Assembly (NCBI RefSeq): GCF_946479965.1
Contig: NZ_CAMLHX010000016.1
Coordinates: 1-64,000, forward strand
Source: an uncultured Mucilaginibacter sp.
GTDB taxonomy: Bacteria > Bacteroidota > Bacteroidia > Sphingobacteriales > Sphingobacteriaceae
Direction: 5' to 3'
Length of the DNA: 64,000 bases
Shown here: one piece after another, positions 54,138-63,889 of the stretch
Layout: every line of letters begins with the position of its first letter
Numbering within the stretch: position 1 is the first letter of the stretch
Translations under genes and position numbers: made by a program
The notes under the pieces: generated by a model
Told to the model about the DNA's origin: nothing
Databases searched by the model: none
The model's input: only the letters and a program-made list of their open reading frames with translations

Positions 54138-54523
54138 CGTTTCTGCCTTGTTACAAAAAATATCTGCAGACTAACGACGGCATTTTAACCGTTATAGCAA
54201 TATTTCTTAAGAGAGGTGAATTTTCAGTATGGTAATATTCCTTAATAAAAAGGTAATTTTATTAATCTTTAAATGGGTAATAAAATGTTAATTCGAAATG
54301 CCAATTTAATCTTAAATATCAACAATTGCGAGTAGCCGGCAATCCATAAATGTGGATTCTAAATAGAAAAGATCTTAAACTAAATTCATTCGCAAATGAT
54401 ATTATTTTTAAATGTTAATTATAAAAAAAATGCAGTTCGATTCAAGCTTTCGGGTAGCATCAAAGACGAACCTGGTAAGTAAACAATGAGGGTACACCAG
54501 GCTTCATTTTAGTATAAGCGGGT

Positions 54524-54555
54524 TAAGCCGCGTTATCAATAGATGCGCGGCTTTA
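54524..54555 (+). terminator. Terminator-like hairpin in the GH31 leader
   Basis: AAGCCGCG (54525-54532) pairs with CGCGGCTT (54546-54553), loop of 13 nt, followed by TATTATT. It is 430 bp past the sensor gene and just before GH31, so it may be an attenuator rather than a simple gene end. Confidence 0.55.
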
Positions 54556-54601
54556 TTATTGATACACTATCGGCTAACGATATTTAAATATAAATAAACA
54601 A

Positions 54602-57211
54602 ATGACTAAAAAAGTTCTAATTTTCATTGCGGCGCTACTTCCTGCTGTAACCTTCGGTCAGACGTATAAAAAACATACTTCAAGCAAGGAAAAACTGTCA
54701 ATTCAGCTATCAGAAGGTGTTTTAAATATTACTCCGTTAACGGATAAATCTATCCGTGTGCAATGGCAAAAAGACCTGCCGGTGGAAAAACAAGAATTTG
54801 TTTTGATCAACAAGCAAACGGTACCTGCATTTAAGGTGACAGAAACACCGGCCCAATTAAAGTTAAGCACCAAGGCGGTAACGGTTTTGTTTGATAAGAA
54901 AAACAGCACACTTACCTATGCAAACAGCGCCGGTAAAGTGTTTCTCCGGGAAAAAGCCAATAGCCGTAAGTTGGTATCAGGTACTGTAATGGGAGAGGCT
55001 TGTTACTCAGCAGAACAGGCATTTAATTCGCCGGCCGATGAATACGTATTTGGGTTAGGCCAATTTCAGGATGGATATTACAACCTTCGCAACGTATCCC
55101 GCAAATTGATCCAGGTTAATACGCAAATTGCCATCCCTTTCATTTATTCAAGTAAGGGCTACGGCATTTTATGGCATCAATACGGCTTAACAACGTTTAA
55201 CCCAACCGACAATGTAGTTGAGCTTGCTAAAAAAGATACCAATGCTGTGCAAGTGCGCTATGAAGATGTAACTACAACAGCAGGTACTCAACGAGTATCT
55301 CAGCAGCAGGCACTCTATGCTGGAAAGTTCAGGTTGGATAAAGCTGGCGACTACACGTTTATGCTTGATCTGGGCGATATGGAAAGCCGTCATTTGCTGC
55401 TTATAGACGGTATAGCACGCATAGATCAATCAAACCAATGGCTGCCACCTGCTGCAAGTAAGATCATTAATCTTAGCGCTGGCGAGCACACCGTACAGGT
55501 GGTTTGCAAAGCAGCAAATAAACCCAAATTATCATGGAAGCCGGTAGCTGATGAAAACGTATTTCGTTCACCTAATGCTAAATCTTTAGATTATGTAGTG
55601 TTTTACGGCGGTGCCGATGAGGTGATAACTAATTACCGCAACCTATCCGGCAATGTACCCATGCTGCCTTTATGGGCTTATGGCTTTTGGCAATGCCGCG
55701 AGCGGTATACCTCTGGCAAACACCTGGTTGAAACCATTAAAGAATTTAGAAAAAGAAATTTGCCGGTTGACGTGATTGTGCAAGATTGGCAGTACTGGGG
55801 TAAATATGGTTGGGGCGTACCTAAATTTGATGAGACCAATTACCCAAATCCCGAAGGTTTTATAAAAGAATTGCATGATCTGAATTCCCATTTCTCTGTT
55901 TCTGTATGGGAAAATCTGGATAAAAAATCAGACATCGCCAAACCTTATCTTGAAAAGAATTTATACATAGCTAACAGCCCCTGGATAGACATTTATAATC
56001 CCGAAGCACAAAAAACACATTGGGCCGCCCTAAACACCAACTTATTTGCCAAAGGCGTTGATTCGTGGTGGATGGACGCTACCGAGCCTGAGAACGATGC
56101 TCTGGTTGGCAAGCAAACTTATTTTGGTTTGGGCGAATTTTACCGCCTTACCTATCCGCTGTTTGTTAGCAAGGCGGTTTATGAAGGCCAGCGCGCTGCT
56201 GATCCAAGTAAAAGGGTAGTTACATTAACGCGGTCGGCATTCCCGGGCCAGCAACGCTTTGGTACCATTAACTGGTCGGGTGATATTGGCTGGAACTGGG
56301 ACGTGTTAAAACGTCAGATTGTTGCGGGCCTGAATTACAATTTAACAGGTATGCCTTACTGGACTACCGATATCGGTGGGTTCTTCCGTCCGGGCAGAGG
56401 GCAGTATACAGATGACAAATATCACGACATATTAACCCGCTGGTTCCAGTGGGGAACGTTCAATCCTATATTCCGCATACATGGCTACCAAACCGAAACT
56501 GAGCCATGGAAATATGGCGACAAAGTGGAAGGCAACATGCGTAGCATGATGAATCTGAGATATCGTTTAATGCCTTACATTTATTCAGAAGGATGGCAGG
56601 TTTCTAAACATGGCTCGACCATGATGCGCCCTTTGGTTATGGATTTCCCTGCGGATGCCAAAGCCGTGCAGCAAGAGTATCAATACATGTTTGGCAAATC
56701 GTTTTTGGTAGCGCCAATTACGGCGGCCGGTGTAACAGAGTGGGATGTATACCTGCCTAAAGCCGCTGCATGGTATGACTACTGGACAGGCAAACGCTAC
56801 ACTGCCGGACAAACTGTTAAAGCGCCCGCACCGCAGGATAAGATCCCGGTTTTTGTTAAGGCGGGTTCAATAGTACCAATGGCTAAACAAATGCAATATA
56901 CCGGCGAGAAATCGCTGGATGTATTGGAGGTAAGAGTTTATAAAGGAGCCGATGGAACGTTCACGCTATACGAAGACAAGGGCGACGGATATGATTATGA
57001 AAAAGGCGCATACACCAACATCCCATTTAAGTGGAATCAAAAAAGCCAAACGCTTACTATCGGCGCAAGGACTGGCACTTATGCTAATTATTTAAAAAGC
57101 CGCACATTTAATATAGTAGTTGTGGGTGATGCTAACGGCGGTGGTATTGCCGAAGGCACCCCTGCAAAAAAGATCACTTACACAGGTAAACCGGTTTCTG
57201 TAAAAATTTAA
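54602..57211 (+). CDS. Secreted GH31 alpha-xylosidase/alpha-glucosidase with PA14 insert
   Basis: 869 aa. Signal peptide 1-19 (ALLPAVTFGQ). N-terminal beta-sandwich, then a PA14-type insert (about 235-315: YAGKFRLDKAGDYTFML, SAGEHTVQVV), then the GH31 barrel: WAYGFWQCRERYTSGKHLVE, VDVIVQDWQYWGKYGWG, nucleophile Asp492 in WWMDATEPE, acid/base Asp561 in WSGDIGWNWD, TDIGGFFRPG and a C-terminal beta domain. The PA14 insert and the TEPE nucleophile region recall Bacteroides ovatus-type xyloglucan alpha-xylosidases, so removal of alpha-1,6-xylose from xyloglucan oligomers is plausible, not proven. 26 bp before the GH2 gene. Confidence 0.9.
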   Translation: MTKKVLIFIAALLPAVTFGQTYKKHTSSKEKLSIQLSEGVLNITPLTDKSIRVQWQKDLPVEKQEFVLINKQTVPAFKVTETPAQLKLSTKAVTVLFDKKNSTLTYANSAGKVFLREKANSRKLVSGTVMGEACYSAEQAFNSPADEYVFGLGQFQDGYYNLRNVSRKLIQVNTQIAIPFIYSSKGYGILWHQYGLTTFNPTDNVVELAKKDTNAVQVRYEDVTTTAGTQRVSQQQALYAGKFRLDKAGDYTFMLDLGDMESRHLLLIDGIARIDQSNQWLPPAASKIINLSAGEHTVQVVCKAANKPKLSWKPVADENVFRSPNAKSLDYVVFYGGADEVITNYRNLSGNVPMLPLWAYGFWQCRERYTSGKHLVETIKEFRKRNLPVDVIVQDWQYWGKYGWGVPKFDETNYPNPEGFIKELHDLNSHFSVSVWENLDKKSDIAKPYLEKNLYIANSPWIDIYNPEAQKTHWAALNTNLFAKGVDSWWMDATEPENDALVGKQTYFGLGEFYRLTYPLFVSKAVYEGQRAADPSKRVVTLTRSAFPGQQRFGTINWSGDIGWNWDVLKRQIVAGLNYNLTGMPYWTTDIGGFFRPGRGQYTDDKYHDILTRWFQWGTFNPIFRIHGYQTETEPWKYGDKVEGNMRSMMNLRYRLMPYIYSEGWQVSKHGSTMMRPLVMDFPADAKAVQQEYQYMFGKSFLVAPITAAGVTEWDVYLPKAAAWYDYWTGKRYTAGQTVKAPAPQDKIPVFVKAGSIVPMAKQMQYTGEKSLDVLEVRVYKGADGTFTLYEDKGDGYDYEKGAYTNIPFKWNQKSQTLTIGARTGTYANYLKSRTFNIVVVGDANGGGIAEGTPAKKITYTGKPVSVKI

Positions 57212-57237
57212 AACATTAATAAACTACAAATAATATT

Positions 57238-60200
57238 ATGCTCCATTTTGGATTTTCATTTAAGCGCCTTTGTTTATCAGGCTTGTTCATTTTATCGTTA
57301 AGTAATCTTGGCAACGCTCAAACCGTGCTTAGGGCCGGTGTTGATTTCCCTGCCGAAATAGAAAATCCGGAAATAACAGGCATCAACAAAGAGGCCTACC
57401 ATGCTACTTTAATGCCTTATGCCAACTTGCAGGAAGCATTGGTGGCTAAACGGCATGCATCATCGTTTGCACGTACCCTCAACGGAAAATGGAAATTTAA
57501 CTGGGTAGCCAGTCCGGAAAAGCGTCCGGTTGATTTTTATAAAACTGATTTTGATGTATCCAAATGGGCGGATATAGCTGTACCTTCTAATTGGGAGGTG
57601 CAGGGCTATGGCACGCCATTTTACCGTAACCTAGGTTATACCATAAAAAAGGATTTTCCGCATGTAATGAGCGAGCCGGATAAGAGGTATACCGCTTTTA
57701 CAGAGCGCAACCCGGTGGGTAGTTATAAAAGAAACTTTGAGGTGCCGGCTGAATGGGCAGGTAGGAGAGTATTTGTGACTTTTGATGGTGTTGATGCAGG
57801 TTTCTTCCTTTGGGTGAACGGGCAAAAGGTAGGTTTTAGCGTAAATAGCCGTAACGCTGCCGAGTTCGATTTAACCAAATATTTAAAACCAGGCACAAAC
57901 GCCATTGCTGCCGAAGTTTATGAATATACATCAGGAACGTGGCTGGAAGACCAGGACATGTGGCGTTTACACGGCATCTTCCGTAATGTTACATTATGGA
58001 GCTCGCCTCAAACGCACATCCGAGATTTTTTTGTAAAACCGGAACTTGATGAAGCTTATCGTGACGCAACAGTAAAGGTATCAGCCAAAATAAAAAACTA
58101 CGGCGACAATACTTCAAAAGCACAGACACTAACAGCTACGCTTTATGACAATACGGGCAAAGAAATTGCCAAAGGTAACGTATCTGGTAGTGCATTAAAT
58201 GCTAAGCAGGAGCAGGAACTCAATATTACCTTCCCCATTGCCAATCCGGCAAAATGGACAGCAGAAACGCCAACCCTATACACTGCGGTATTAACCACGG
58301 GCGAAGGCGAGATCATTTCTCAAAAAATTGGTTTCCGCAAGATCGAGATCAAGGGCCGCGTATTTATGGTGAACGGCGTCCCTATCAAGTTAAAAGGCGT
58401 TAACCGCCATGAGCATTGGTCGGACGTTGGGCATGCTATTACAGAGGAGCAAATGATTCGCGACTTAGAAGTAATTAAGCAAGGTAATTGTAATCACATA
58501 CGCACTTCGCATTATTCGAATGATCCGCGCTGGTACGAGCTATGCGATGAATGGGGCATTTGGCTGGTTGCTGAAGCGAATATGGAATACCACGGATACG
58601 ACAGGAAGTTTGACGAAGAGCCAACCATGAAAGCTGCTATTGTTGACAGAAATGTTGCCAACGTAGAAAATTTTAAAAACCATCCTTCGGTTATTATATG
58701 GTCGCTGGGTAATGAAGGCGGTATAGGTGGTACCAACGTTGGCGCCGCGCTTACAGCTGTTAAAGCTATTGATCCATCCCGCCCAACGCATTATGAGCGT
58801 TACGGCGCGGGAAAAAACAATCCAGCTGATCTAGATGGCAGGATGTACGGAACTGCTGAAGATTATCTAAGGATGGTTCGTAATCCCGAACTTACTAAAC
58901 CGCTTTACATCTGCGAGTTTATACACGCTATGTTCAATTCAATGGGATCATTGGATACATATTCTGACTTGTTTGACAATACACCCGAAATTTTAGGCGG
59001 AGCCATCTGGGAGTTTCAGGATCAGGCGCTTTGGAACAGACGCGATCCAAAGCATCCCATTTTAGCTTATGGCGGTGGCTTTGGTGAGTTTCCTAACGAT
59101 CACTACTTTATCCATAAAGGTGTGGTTGCATGGGACAGAAAAACCGTAAAGCCACACTATCCCGAAATGAAGAAAGCATTTCAATGGATAAGTACCGATC
59201 TGACTGATGCTGTTACAGGCGCTATCCGTGTCCGTAATAAATTCCAATTTATTGCATTGGAAGGTTTTGACGGCGCATGGAGTTTAACTGAGAACGGAGT
59301 TGAAATAAGCAAGGGGACATTTATAGTTCCACGAGTAGGAGCCCGGCGCGAAGGCCGCGCAATTATCCCGTATAAAATAGAACACCCTAAACCGGGTGCT
59401 GAATACTACCTGCGCGTATCGTATACACAAAATCAAAAAAACCTATGGGCTGATAAGGGTTATGAGGTTGCCTGGGATCAGTTTAAATTACCGGTTAACA
59501 CAATTAGGGTGGTAGAAGCTAAATCGACCAAACCTGTTGCTTTAAGCCAAACACCACAGCTAATAAAAGTTACCGGTCAGGGTTTTTCTATAAGCTTTGA
59601 TAAAAAGACCGGGATGATGAGCCAATTGCTTAAAGGCGGCGTTAATATGTTAACCGATAATGGCGGGCCTAAAGTACACCTGTGGAGGGCTGCACACCGT
59701 AATGATGATATGTGGGCCAATTCTGCCTGGGAAAAATACGGCGTAAATAATCTGCAGTTTTCGCTGGTGGATATAAAGGCACAAGCTGTTGACATGTTCA
59801 CCGTTAAGGTTACGTCAACCGTTAGGGCCGAAGGAAAGGAAGGCTTTGGCGTTTATCATACAGCTATCTATTTAATTAAAGGAGACGGTTCTGTCAATGT
59901 AGATAATGATATGCAGTTTGAGGGGATGCAGATCAGCCTGGGCCGCATTGGAGTACGCATGCTGCTTAATAAAGACCTTGACCATATGAAGTATTTCGGC
60001 AGAGGGCCATTGGAAAATTATAACGACCGAAAAAGCTCGGCCGATGTAGGTTTATATGAGTTAGGTGTTAATGACCAATACGAATATGAAAAACCTATGG
60101 ATAGGGGCAACCATGAAGAAGTGCGGTGGGTTGAGTTTGTGGGCAGCAAAGCACCTGCACTTAAAATAAAAGGCGATGCTAACCTTATGCAGGTAACAGC

Positions 60201-60399
60201 ATTACCACACACCGACGAGCAGATGTTCCCGGTTGAGTATAAAATAGATCTACCGCCTAGTACAGCTACCGTATTTTGTTTGTCAACCAAAACCCTGGGC
60301 GTTGGTTCAGCAAGTTGCGGCCCCCGGCCGTTGGAGAAATTCCAGGTTTGGGCAAATAATTCACGGTTTAGCTACACATTGCAGGTAGGCCCTAAATAA
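57238..60399 (+). CDS. Secreted GH2 beta-galactosidase (LacZ-type)
   Basis: 1,053 aa. Signal peptide (LFILSLSNLGNA). GH2 domains in order: jelly-roll sugar-binding (FARTLNGKWKFNWVASPEKR ... VPSNWEVQGYGTPFY ... YKRNFEVPAEWAGRRVFVTF), immunoglobulin-like, TIM barrel (KLKGVNRHEHWSDVGHAITEE, IRTSHYSNDPRWYELCDEWG), acid/base Glu493 in WSLGNEGG, nucleophile Glu560 in YICEFIHAM, then the Bgal_small_N part (LLNKDLDHMKYFGRGPLENYNDRKSS). Length and domain set match LacZ, but it is exported, so it acts outside the cytoplasm on beta-galactosides. In xyloglucan it would remove galactose side chains (inference). Confidence 0.93.
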   Translation: MLHFGFSFKRLCLSGLFILSLSNLGNAQTVLRAGVDFPAEIENPEITGINKEAYHATLMPYANLQEALVAKRHASSFARTLNGKWKFNWVASPEKRPVDFYKTDFDVSKWADIAVPSNWEVQGYGTPFYRNLGYTIKKDFPHVMSEPDKRYTAFTERNPVGSYKRNFEVPAEWAGRRVFVTFDGVDAGFFLWVNGQKVGFSVNSRNAAEFDLTKYLKPGTNAIAAEVYEYTSGTWLEDQDMWRLHGIFRNVTLWSSPQTHIRDFFVKPELDEAYRDATVKVSAKIKNYGDNTSKAQTLTATLYDNTGKEIAKGNVSGSALNAKQEQELNITFPIANPAKWTAETPTLYTAVLTTGEGEIISQKIGFRKIEIKGRVFMVNGVPIKLKGVNRHEHWSDVGHAITEEQMIRDLEVIKQGNCNHIRTSHYSNDPRWYELCDEWGIWLVAEANMEYHGYDRKFDEEPTMKAAIVDRNVANVENFKNHPSVIIWSLGNEGGIGGTNVGAALTAVKAIDPSRPTHYERYGAGKNNPADLDGRMYGTAEDYLRMVRNPELTKPLYICEFIHAMFNSMGSLDTYSDLFDNTPEILGGAIWEFQDQALWNRRDPKHPILAYGGGFGEFPNDHYFIHKGVVAWDRKTVKPHYPEMKKAFQWISTDLTDAVTGAIRVRNKFQFIALEGFDGAWSLTENGVEISKGTFIVPRVGARREGRAIIPYKIEHPKPGAEYYLRVSYTQNQKNLWADKGYEVAWDQFKLPVNTIRVVEAKSTKPVALSQTPQLIKVTGQGFSISFDKKTGMMSQLLKGGVNMLTDNGGPKVHLWRAAHRNDDMWANSAWEKYGVNNLQFSLVDIKAQAVDMFTVKVTSTVRAEGKEGFGVYHTAIYLIKGDGSVNVDNDMQFEGMQISLGRIGVRMLLNKDLDHMKYFGRGPLENYNDRKSSADVGLYELGVNDQYEYEKPMDRGNHEEVRWVEFVGSKAPALKIKGDANLMQVTALPHTDEQMFPVEYKIDLPPSTATVFCLSTKTLGVGSASCGPRPLEKFQVWANNSRFSYTLQVGPK

Positions 60400-60423
60400 A
60401 CAATGTAACATTAATAAAACATT

Positions 60424-60463
60424 TTAACAGTGTGGTGGGCACACTGTTAACTTAGTAATAAAC
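60424..60463. promoter_or_regulatory. Hairpin and repeated motif before the PQQ dehydrogenase
   Basis: TTAACAGTGTG-gtggg-CACACTGTTAA is a perfect 11-bp dyad (60424-60450), 24 nt past the GH2 stop. Overlapping it, TGGGCACACT-GTTAA-CTTAGTAATAAAC (60436-60463) shares both words with 49521-49543. No T-run follows, so this may be a regulatory site rather than a terminator. Confidence 0.5.
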
Positions 60464-60490
60464 ATAGTTTACCAATAATAAACCAATTAT

Positions 60491-62815
60491 ATGAAACCAA
60501 TTGTATTTGGCAATTTGTACTACGCCCGTAGTATAAAAATTGTGCTGTCAGCTGTCGCTTGTATGGCTTTTATAGCCGCTGTTGTTCCTTCTAATAAGGA
60601 GGATGGACCGAAAAAGAAGGCAGCAGCTGTGCCGCCACCCCACACAGAATGGAAAGATTATGGCGGTGGGCCTGATCATTCCAAATTCATGAACTTTACC
60701 CAGATCAACAAGAAAAATGTTGTTAATCTGCAGCCGGCATTTATATATTCAACGGTGAACGAAAGAGGCGGCTCATACAGGTTTAACCCGATCATTGTTG
60801 ACGGGATAATGTATGTACTGGCTAAAAACAGTTCGTTAGTAGCTGTTGATGTTGCCACCGGTAAAGAACTTTGGATACACGCCAATTTGAGGGGTATTGT
60901 TCAACGTGGCATTAATTTTTGGCAAAGTAAAGACAAAAAGCAAAAACGCTTCCTAATCTCGCTTGGTAACTATTTGCAGGCAATAGATGCTAACACAGGT
61001 AAATCCATACTAACGTTTGGTAAAAACGGCTCCGTAGATCTTAAGGAAGGTATTGGCCGTGCGCCGGAACTGTTAAGGCGTATGGCATCAACCTCCGCCG
61101 GACACATTTATGATAACCTGATCTTGTTAGGTTCTGCTCCCGGCGAGGATCCGTTTGCGGGCCCCGGCGATGTACGGGCTTATGATGTAATAACCGGAAA
61201 GATGCAATGGGTGTTCCATACCATTCCTCATCCCGGAGAATATGGATACGAAAGCTGGCCCAAAGATGCCTGGAGGTACTCGGGAGCTGCTAATACTTGG
61301 GGAGAAATTTCGGTTGATGAAAAACGCGGGATAGCTTACTTCCCTTTAGGATCGCCTACTTATGATTATGATGGCGCTGACCGCGCGGGTAATAACATAT
61401 TTGGCAATTGCCTTTTAGCTTTAGATGCACGTACCGGAAAACGCCTTTGGCATTTTCAAACTGTACACCATGATATCTGGGACTATGACCTTACCGCTGC
61501 TCCTCAGTTGATTACCATAAACCATAATGGTAAAAAGGTTGATGCGGTAGCGCAGGCTTCAAAAAACGGATATATGTATGTGTTTGACCGGGTTACCGGC
61601 AAACCTATCTGGCCTATTAAAGAAATGCCTTTTCCTAAAAGTGATATGCCCGATGAGTGGACATCGCCAACGCAGCCCATACCTACTGTTGTGCCACCAT
61701 TTAACAGGCATAACGTTACAGCGGCGGATATTAACCCTTACTTACCCGAAGCAACCAGGCAACAATATATTGCGCGGATGAAAGCGGCTAAAACAGGCAT
61801 GTATCAGCCATTGTCTGATAAGTACGAGGTTTTTGCCTTACCTGGATCTGTTGGCGGCGCTAACCAGGGCAACACGGCAGCAAATCCGGATAAGGGTTTG
61901 GTGTATGTAATGTACCAGGAAATGTCATGCTTTTACCAATTGGTTAAAAGGGCCGATCGGCCTGCGCGGGGAGGTAATCCTAACGCGGCCGCTGCTTTAC
62001 GCGGGCAAACTGCCTATGTTCAATACTGCCAGTCGTGCCATGGCGCTGACCGTAACGGTCTTGACGGTGCAGGAGTGTCTTTAGCCGATTTAGGCACTCG
62101 CGTAACACCTGATCTGTTTAAAACATATATCACTAATGGCAAAGGCCGTATGCCTGCCCAACCGCATATTGATGACGCTACACTTACTTCAATATATGCT
62201 TTCCTTAACCCGGGTGGCCGCGGTGGCCGTCCAGGCGCTTTTCCTGCATCTAACGCTATGCCTGAGGGGCCGGTAGTTGCCTCAGGTGGGGCTCCAATAG
62301 AAAATCCGAGCAGTGCAAGTGAATCTGCCGGTGGTATGACCGATTACCCCGCAGATTACAAGGGCCCGAAATCTATCTATATTGAAAGGACTAATTGGGG
62401 CACCGCTATCTCTGATATTTTGGCTCCTCCATTTGCAGGTATTGCCGCGTACGATCTGAATAAAGGCACCATAAAATGGAAAATACCATTGGGTGAGTAT
62501 GCCAAATCGGATGTTAAAGGCTTAGGTACACCTGGTGGTACACAAAACAAAGGCATGGTAGTAACAGCCTCAGGCTTAATATTCGCAACTTGTGCCGATG
62601 GGAAAGTACGTGCAATAGATGCAGATAATGGTAAGGTACTTTGGGAGTATAATTTGGGACGGGCCAATCCTTCTGGTATTCCGGCCATGTTCCAGGTTAA
62701 AGGCAAACAATATCTGGTGGTGGTTTCAACCGGCGCTTTGTTAGACAGAAACAAGAAAGAAGAAGATGTGCCAAAAGGTTATATCACCTTCGCACTGCCT
62801 GATATAAAAAAATAG
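60491..62815 (+). CDS. PQQ-dependent dehydrogenase with fused cytochrome c domain
   Basis: 774-aa periplasmic or membrane-anchored quinoprotein. N-terminal membrane segment (IVLSAVACMAFIAAVVPS), then WKDYGGGPDHSKFMNFTQIN, the start of quinoprotein propellers, and W-type blade motifs (IVDGIMYVLAKNSSLVAVDVATGKELW, LISLGNYLQAIDANTGKSI, VRAYDVITGKMQWVFH, FGNCLLALDARTGKRLWHFQTVHHDIWDYD). A class I cytochrome c domain is inserted near the end with CQSCH (Cys513, Cys516, His517), and the last blade resumes after it (FATCADGKVRAIDADNGKVLWEYN). Sugar (glucose-type) oxidation with electrons passed to the heme is the likely reaction. Confidence 0.9.
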   Translation: MKPIVFGNLYYARSIKIVLSAVACMAFIAAVVPSNKEDGPKKKAAAVPPPHTEWKDYGGGPDHSKFMNFTQINKKNVVNLQPAFIYSTVNERGGSYRFNPIIVDGIMYVLAKNSSLVAVDVATGKELWIHANLRGIVQRGINFWQSKDKKQKRFLISLGNYLQAIDANTGKSILTFGKNGSVDLKEGIGRAPELLRRMASTSAGHIYDNLILLGSAPGEDPFAGPGDVRAYDVITGKMQWVFHTIPHPGEYGYESWPKDAWRYSGAANTWGEISVDEKRGIAYFPLGSPTYDYDGADRAGNNIFGNCLLALDARTGKRLWHFQTVHHDIWDYDLTAAPQLITINHNGKKVDAVAQASKNGYMYVFDRVTGKPIWPIKEMPFPKSDMPDEWTSPTQPIPTVVPPFNRHNVTAADINPYLPEATRQQYIARMKAAKTGMYQPLSDKYEVFALPGSVGGANQGNTAANPDKGLVYVMYQEMSCFYQLVKRADRPARGGNPNAAAALRGQTAYVQYCQSCHGADRNGLDGAGVSLADLGTRVTPDLFKTYITNGKGRMPAQPHIDDATLTSIYAFLNPGGRGGRPGAFPASNAMPEGPVVASGGAPIENPSSASESAGGMTDYPADYKGPKSIYIERTNWGTAISDILAPPFAGIAAYDLNKGTIKWKIPLGEYAKSDVKGLGTPGGTQNKGMVVTASGLIFATCADGKVRAIDADNGKVLWEYNLGRANPSGIPAMFQVKGKQYLVVVSTGALLDRNKKEEDVPKGYITFALPDIKK

Positions 62816-62856
62816 TGGCTTTACAATACAGCAAAACCAATATAAACTAACAGACT

Positions 62857-63831
62857 ATGATAGTTAAGAAGTATTTGAAAGTAGTAAAAGCAGCTTTGAC
62901 GCTTTTGCTATTTGTGTTGCTTAGCTTCCAGGTATCGGCGCAAAATGTGCCTACTAAAACGATCTATTTTTTGGCAGGCCCTAAAGACCACGCCGGACCG
63001 GAAGGCTCGGGACGCCATGAAACCCGCCGCGATCTTTTAGTTATGCAGCGTTGTATTGACAGTATCAGCAACGCAACAGGCGTAAAAATAATCACTAAGT
63101 TCTCCTATATGCGCACCGCGCTAGATATTGAGGATTTGAAAGGTGTGGACGCTATAATTGTAGAATGCAGTGCTGAGGGAAGCTCAAAGGAGCGGGCGCA
63201 TCCTTTGTTTCCGCCGAGCGGTGATAATACCAGGACCTATGACCGACCTACTCTTGCCTATTTAGCCCAAGTAGATAGTTTGCATAAAGCCGGCATGGGT
63301 ATTATGGTGTTGCACTGGGGTATTACTACTACTAATCAAAAAGCTACTCAGTATTACCTGAGCTGGTTTGGTTCATCAAGTTTAAGTGGCTATACCCGCA
63401 ATCCACTAGGTTATTGGGAGGTTAAACCTATTGAAGCAGCAAAGAATCACCCCATTTTGCGTGGCGTCGGTCCGTTTAATTATAAGGACGAGATATTTTC
63501 AAGAATGGTTGTAAATCCGGGTGATCCTCATCGTACAGATCTGTTAACCGGTACAACAACAAAAAGCAATCAAGGCACTTCAGATCCGCTCGGCATCGCA
63601 ACAGCTTACGACAAAAATGGCGCCCGTGGCGTGCTTTGGGGTGGGATGGATTATCATTCGGCTTTATTGAACGAAAACTATCGCCGTTTTGTATTAAACG
63701 CTATATTATGGACGGCCGGTATAGAAGTGCCAAAAGGTGGAGTTAAATCCAACGCCCAAGGACTGCAGTTATCGGCTGGTAAACCTGATGAATTTGACAG
63801 GTTGAAGCCCGAAGGATTTGTATTAAAGTAA
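62857..63831 (+). CDS. Secreted ThuA-domain protein
   Basis: 324 aa. Signal peptide (LTLLLFVLLSFQVSA). A glutamine-amidotransferase-like ThuA fold: TIYFLAGPKDHAGPEGSGRH, VDAIIVECSAEG, GMGIMVLHWGI, LRGVGPFNYKDEIFSRMVVNPGD, RGVLWGGMDYHSALLNENYRRFVLNAILWTAG. ThuA-type proteins occur with sugar oxidation (trehalose, 3-keto sugars); here it follows the PQQ dehydrogenase by 41 bp, so a role on oxidised sugar is possible. No biochemistry is known for exported forms. A terminator follows 23 bp on. Confidence 0.82.
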   Translation: MIVKKYLKVVKAALTLLLFVLLSFQVSAQNVPTKTIYFLAGPKDHAGPEGSGRHETRRDLLVMQRCIDSISNATGVKIITKFSYMRTALDIEDLKGVDAIIVECSAEGSSKERAHPLFPPSGDNTRTYDRPTLAYLAQVDSLHKAGMGIMVLHWGITTTNQKATQYYLSWFGSSSLSGYTRNPLGYWEVKPIEAAKNHPILRGVGPFNYKDEIFSRMVVNPGDPHRTDLLTGTTTKSNQGTSDPLGIATAYDKNGARGVLWGGMDYHSALLNENYRRFVLNAILWTAGIEVPKGGVKSNAQGLQLSAGKPDEFDRLKPEGFVLK

Positions 63832-63854
63832 TGCACATTATTGCATAGAGATGA

Positions 63855-63888
63855 GGCCGTATCATGATAAATATGATGCGGCCTTTTT
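63855..63888 (+). terminator. Intrinsic terminator after the ThuA gene
   Basis: GGCCGTATCAT pairs with ATGATGCGGCC (one bulge pair) around a 7-nt loop, followed by TTTTT. Confidence 0.85.
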
Positions 63889-63889
63889 G

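Larger units (their letters stand above)
54095..54601. other. Intergenic region before the GH31 gene
   Basis: 507 bp, AT-rich. It holds the perfect palindrome TAGTTTAAT-c-ATTAAACTA (54119-54137) soon after the sensor stop, and a terminator-like hairpin (54524-54555) only 46 nt before the GH31 start. No gene is present. Confidence 0.6.
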
